Source of the DNA: Pseudomonadota bacterium
GTDB lineage: Bacteria > Pseudomonadota > Gammaproteobacteria > Burkholderiales > Rhodocyclaceae
Assembly: GCA_018241725.1 (NCBI GenBank)
Contig: JAFEDI010000071.1
Location: 1-36,178 of the forward strand
Direction of reading: 5' to 3'
Length of the DNA: 36,178 bases
Part shown: piece by piece, positions 34,679 to 36,178 of the stretch
How positions within the stretch are numbered: position 1 is the stretch's first letter
How the letters are laid out: each line of letters begins with the position of its first letter
Translations under genes and position numbers: made by a program
Notes under the pieces: generated by a model
The model's database searches: none
The model's input: the letters and a program-made list of their open reading frames with translations, nothing else
Told to the model about the DNA's origin: nothing

Positions 34679-36018
34679 CCCAGCACCAGCCCACCCCCAC
34701 CCAGGCGCACATCCTCGTGCGCGGCCAGATCCTGCACTACCTGAGCGACCCCGGCCCCGGCGACGACCCGAGCGCCTGGGAGTTCTTCGACGACGGCGCC
34801 CTGTGGATCGTGGACGGCCGCATCCATGCCGCCGGGCCATGGTCGGCGATCAATGCCAACATGCCGCCCGAAGTTCGGCGATCAGCGGTCTTCCACGACC
34901 ACCGCGACCGCCTGGTGCTGCCGGGCCTGGTGGACACCCACATCCACTACCCGCAGGCCGGGGTGATCGGCTCCTTCGGCCGCCAGCTGCTGGACTGGCT
35001 CAATGACTACACCTTCCCTGCCGAGGCGCGCTTCGCCGACTACGGCGTAGCCGAGCGCACGGCGGAATTCGTCGTGCAGCGCCTGCTCGCCCACGGCACC
35101 ACTACCGCATCGGTGTTCGCCACCGTGCATGCCCATTCGGTGGATGCCTTCTTCGAGGCCTCCGCAGCGCGCAAGCTCCGCATGCTGTGCGGCAAGGTGC
35201 TGATGGACCGCAACTGCCCGGACGATCTACGCGACGACGCGGTCTCCGGCCGCGCCGACAGCCAGGCCCTGATCGAACGCTGGCATGGCCAAGGGCGTCT
35301 GCGCTACACCCTCACGCCGCGCTTTGCGCCGACCTCAACGCCGGAACAGCTGCAGGCCGTCGGCGAGCTGTTCGCATCCCGCCCCGACCTGCACCTGCAG
35401 ACCCACCTGGCCGAGAACCCGGCCGAGATTGCCTGGGTGCGCGAGCTCTTTCCCGAGCGCAGCAGTTACCTGGACGTCTACGCCCACTATGGTCTGCTCG
35501 GCCCGCGCAGCATCTATGGCCACTGCATCCACCTGTCGCCGGCCGAACGCCGGGAGATGGCGGCCACCGGCGCCGCCGCAGCCTTCTGCCCGACCTCCAA
35601 CTTCTTCCTCGGCAGCGGCGCCTTCGACTACGCCGCCAGCACCGCAGCGGGGATGCGCGTCGGCCTCGCCAGTGATGTGGGCGGCGGCACCAGCTTCAGC
35701 CTGATCCGCACCCTCGGCCAGGCCTACGAGGCCAGCCAGATCCACGCCGCGCCGCTGTCCGGCATGCGCGGCTGGTATCTCGCCACCCTCGGCGGCGCCC
35801 GCGCCCTCTACCTGGACGAGCACATCGGCAGCTTCCAGCCCGGCCGCGAGGCGGATTTCGTGGTCCTCGACTGGGACGCCACGCCGGAACTCGCCTGGCG
35901 CATGGACAACACCCGCACGCTTGCCGAACGCCTGTTTGCGCTGATGATCCTCGGCGATGAACACTGCGTGGTGGCCACCCATGTGCTTGGGGCTAAAGTC
36001 ACCACCACGACGGTCTGA
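34675..36018 (+). CDS. guaD: Guanine deaminase, amidohydrolase type
   Basis: The product is 447 residues. The motifs PGLVDTHIHYPQ (83-94, metal ligands H89 and H91), LTPRFAPTS, QTHLAEN, GHCIHL and SDVGGGTSFS are those of GuaD. It hydrolyses guanine to xanthine plus ammonia, feeding xanthine dehydrogenase. The start is GTG, overlapping the previous stop, with GGAGG four bases before it. Length is normal for the family. Confidence 0.94.
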   Translation: MTQHQPTPTQAHILVRGQILHYLSDPGPGDDPSAWEFFDDGALWIVDGRIHAAGPWSAINANMPPEVRRSAVFHDHRDRLVLPGLVDTHIHYPQAGVIGSFGRQLLDWLNDYTFPAEARFADYGVAERTAEFVVQRLLAHGTTTASVFATVHAHSVDAFFEASAARKLRMLCGKVLMDRNCPDDLRDDAVSGRADSQALIERWHGQGRLRYTLTPRFAPTSTPEQLQAVGELFASRPDLHLQTHLAENPAEIAWVRELFPERSSYLDVYAHYGLLGPRSIYGHCIHLSPAERREMAATGAAAAFCPTSNFFLGSGAFDYAASTAAGMRVGLASDVGGGTSFSLIRTLGQAYEASQIHAAPLSGMRGWYLATLGGARALYLDEHIGSFQPGREADFVVLDWDATPELAWRMDNTRTLAERLFALMILGDEHCVVATHVLGAKVTTTTV

Positions 36019-36178
36019 AACGCCGTTGAGTCGCGTCTTCCAGGCGTAGTGGGCACTATGTTTAGCGAGCTAGGGGGCTAGGGGAAGATGGGATTGCCGG
36101 GCGCCTACGGGTTTTGCGCGGAGCCTGGAGATGTTTTTTCGGGGAGTGTGCTTTTTTTCGGAGCTTTAAAAGCATAAA
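36019..36178. other. Sequence after guaD to window end
   Basis: No gene or clear terminator is visible in 160 bases. The last 70 bases turn AT-rich with T4, T6 and T7 tracts (36112, 36134, 36152) each followed closely by G/C-rich words. Confidence 0.3.

Noticed and set aside
36112-36178. Possible third 21-bp array at the window end
   Set aside because: T-tracts followed by G/C-rich words recur, but their spacing is 22 then 18 bases, and the window ends before a register could be tested.

Overview
The window reads as chromosome of a high-GC betaproteobacterium, most likely a denitrifying Rhodocyclales such as Thauera, Azoarcus or Aromatoleum. That placement is inferred from codon use, an NsrR/CcoG pair, a PEP-CTERM protein, a PQQ alcohol dehydrogenase operon under sigma-54 control and a large purine catabolic cluster. 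No rRNA, tRNA or CRISPR was recognised.

Region 1 (1-4870) starts with the 3' end of lipA and its terminator. It then turns into an AT-richer accessory islet: a lipoprotein, two four-helix membrane proteins of unknown function, a truncated XRE antitoxin-like gene that keeps its palindromic operator, a broken ISAs1-type transposase, two copies of a short direct repeat, and a coupled 16-codon/101-codon gene pair behind a terminator hairpin.

Region 2 (4879-14205) holds a LysR regulator, then a 14-unit array with an exact 21-bp period, then an AcoR-like sigma-54 activator. Divergent from the activator is an operon: Tat-exported Rieske protein, PQQ alcohol dehydrogenase, outer-membrane SphA/MetA-like protein, DUF1097 membrane protein and AldA-like aldehyde dehydrogenase. 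The divergent gap has the full sigma-54 layout: dyads, IHF site and -24/-12 promoter. The model is periplasmic oxidation of an unknown alcohol followed by cytoplasmic oxidation of the aldehyde.

Region 3 (14242-15671) is a two-gene unit coding a five-Asp-box BNR protein and a MoaD/ThiS-like protein ending in Gly-Gly.

Region 4 (15902-36018) is mostly purine uptake and breakdown: adenine deaminase, a BMP-family ABC importer (binding protein separate from ATPase and permeases), a CDA-fold deaminase, xanthine dehydrogenase XdhABC, an 8-oxoguanine deaminase-like amidohydrolase and guanine deaminase. Together they would import purines or nucleosides and convert adenine and guanine through hypoxanthine and xanthine to urate. 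Urate-degrading genes are not in the window. Interspersed are a PEP-CTERM protein, the divergent ccoG/nsrR pair with an NsrR-like box, a soluble CZB chemoreceptor and a methyltransferase. Between the transporter and the last two deaminases lies a 1.1-kb gene-free stretch with a second exact 21-bp array of different consensus, bracketed by inverted hairpin repeats.
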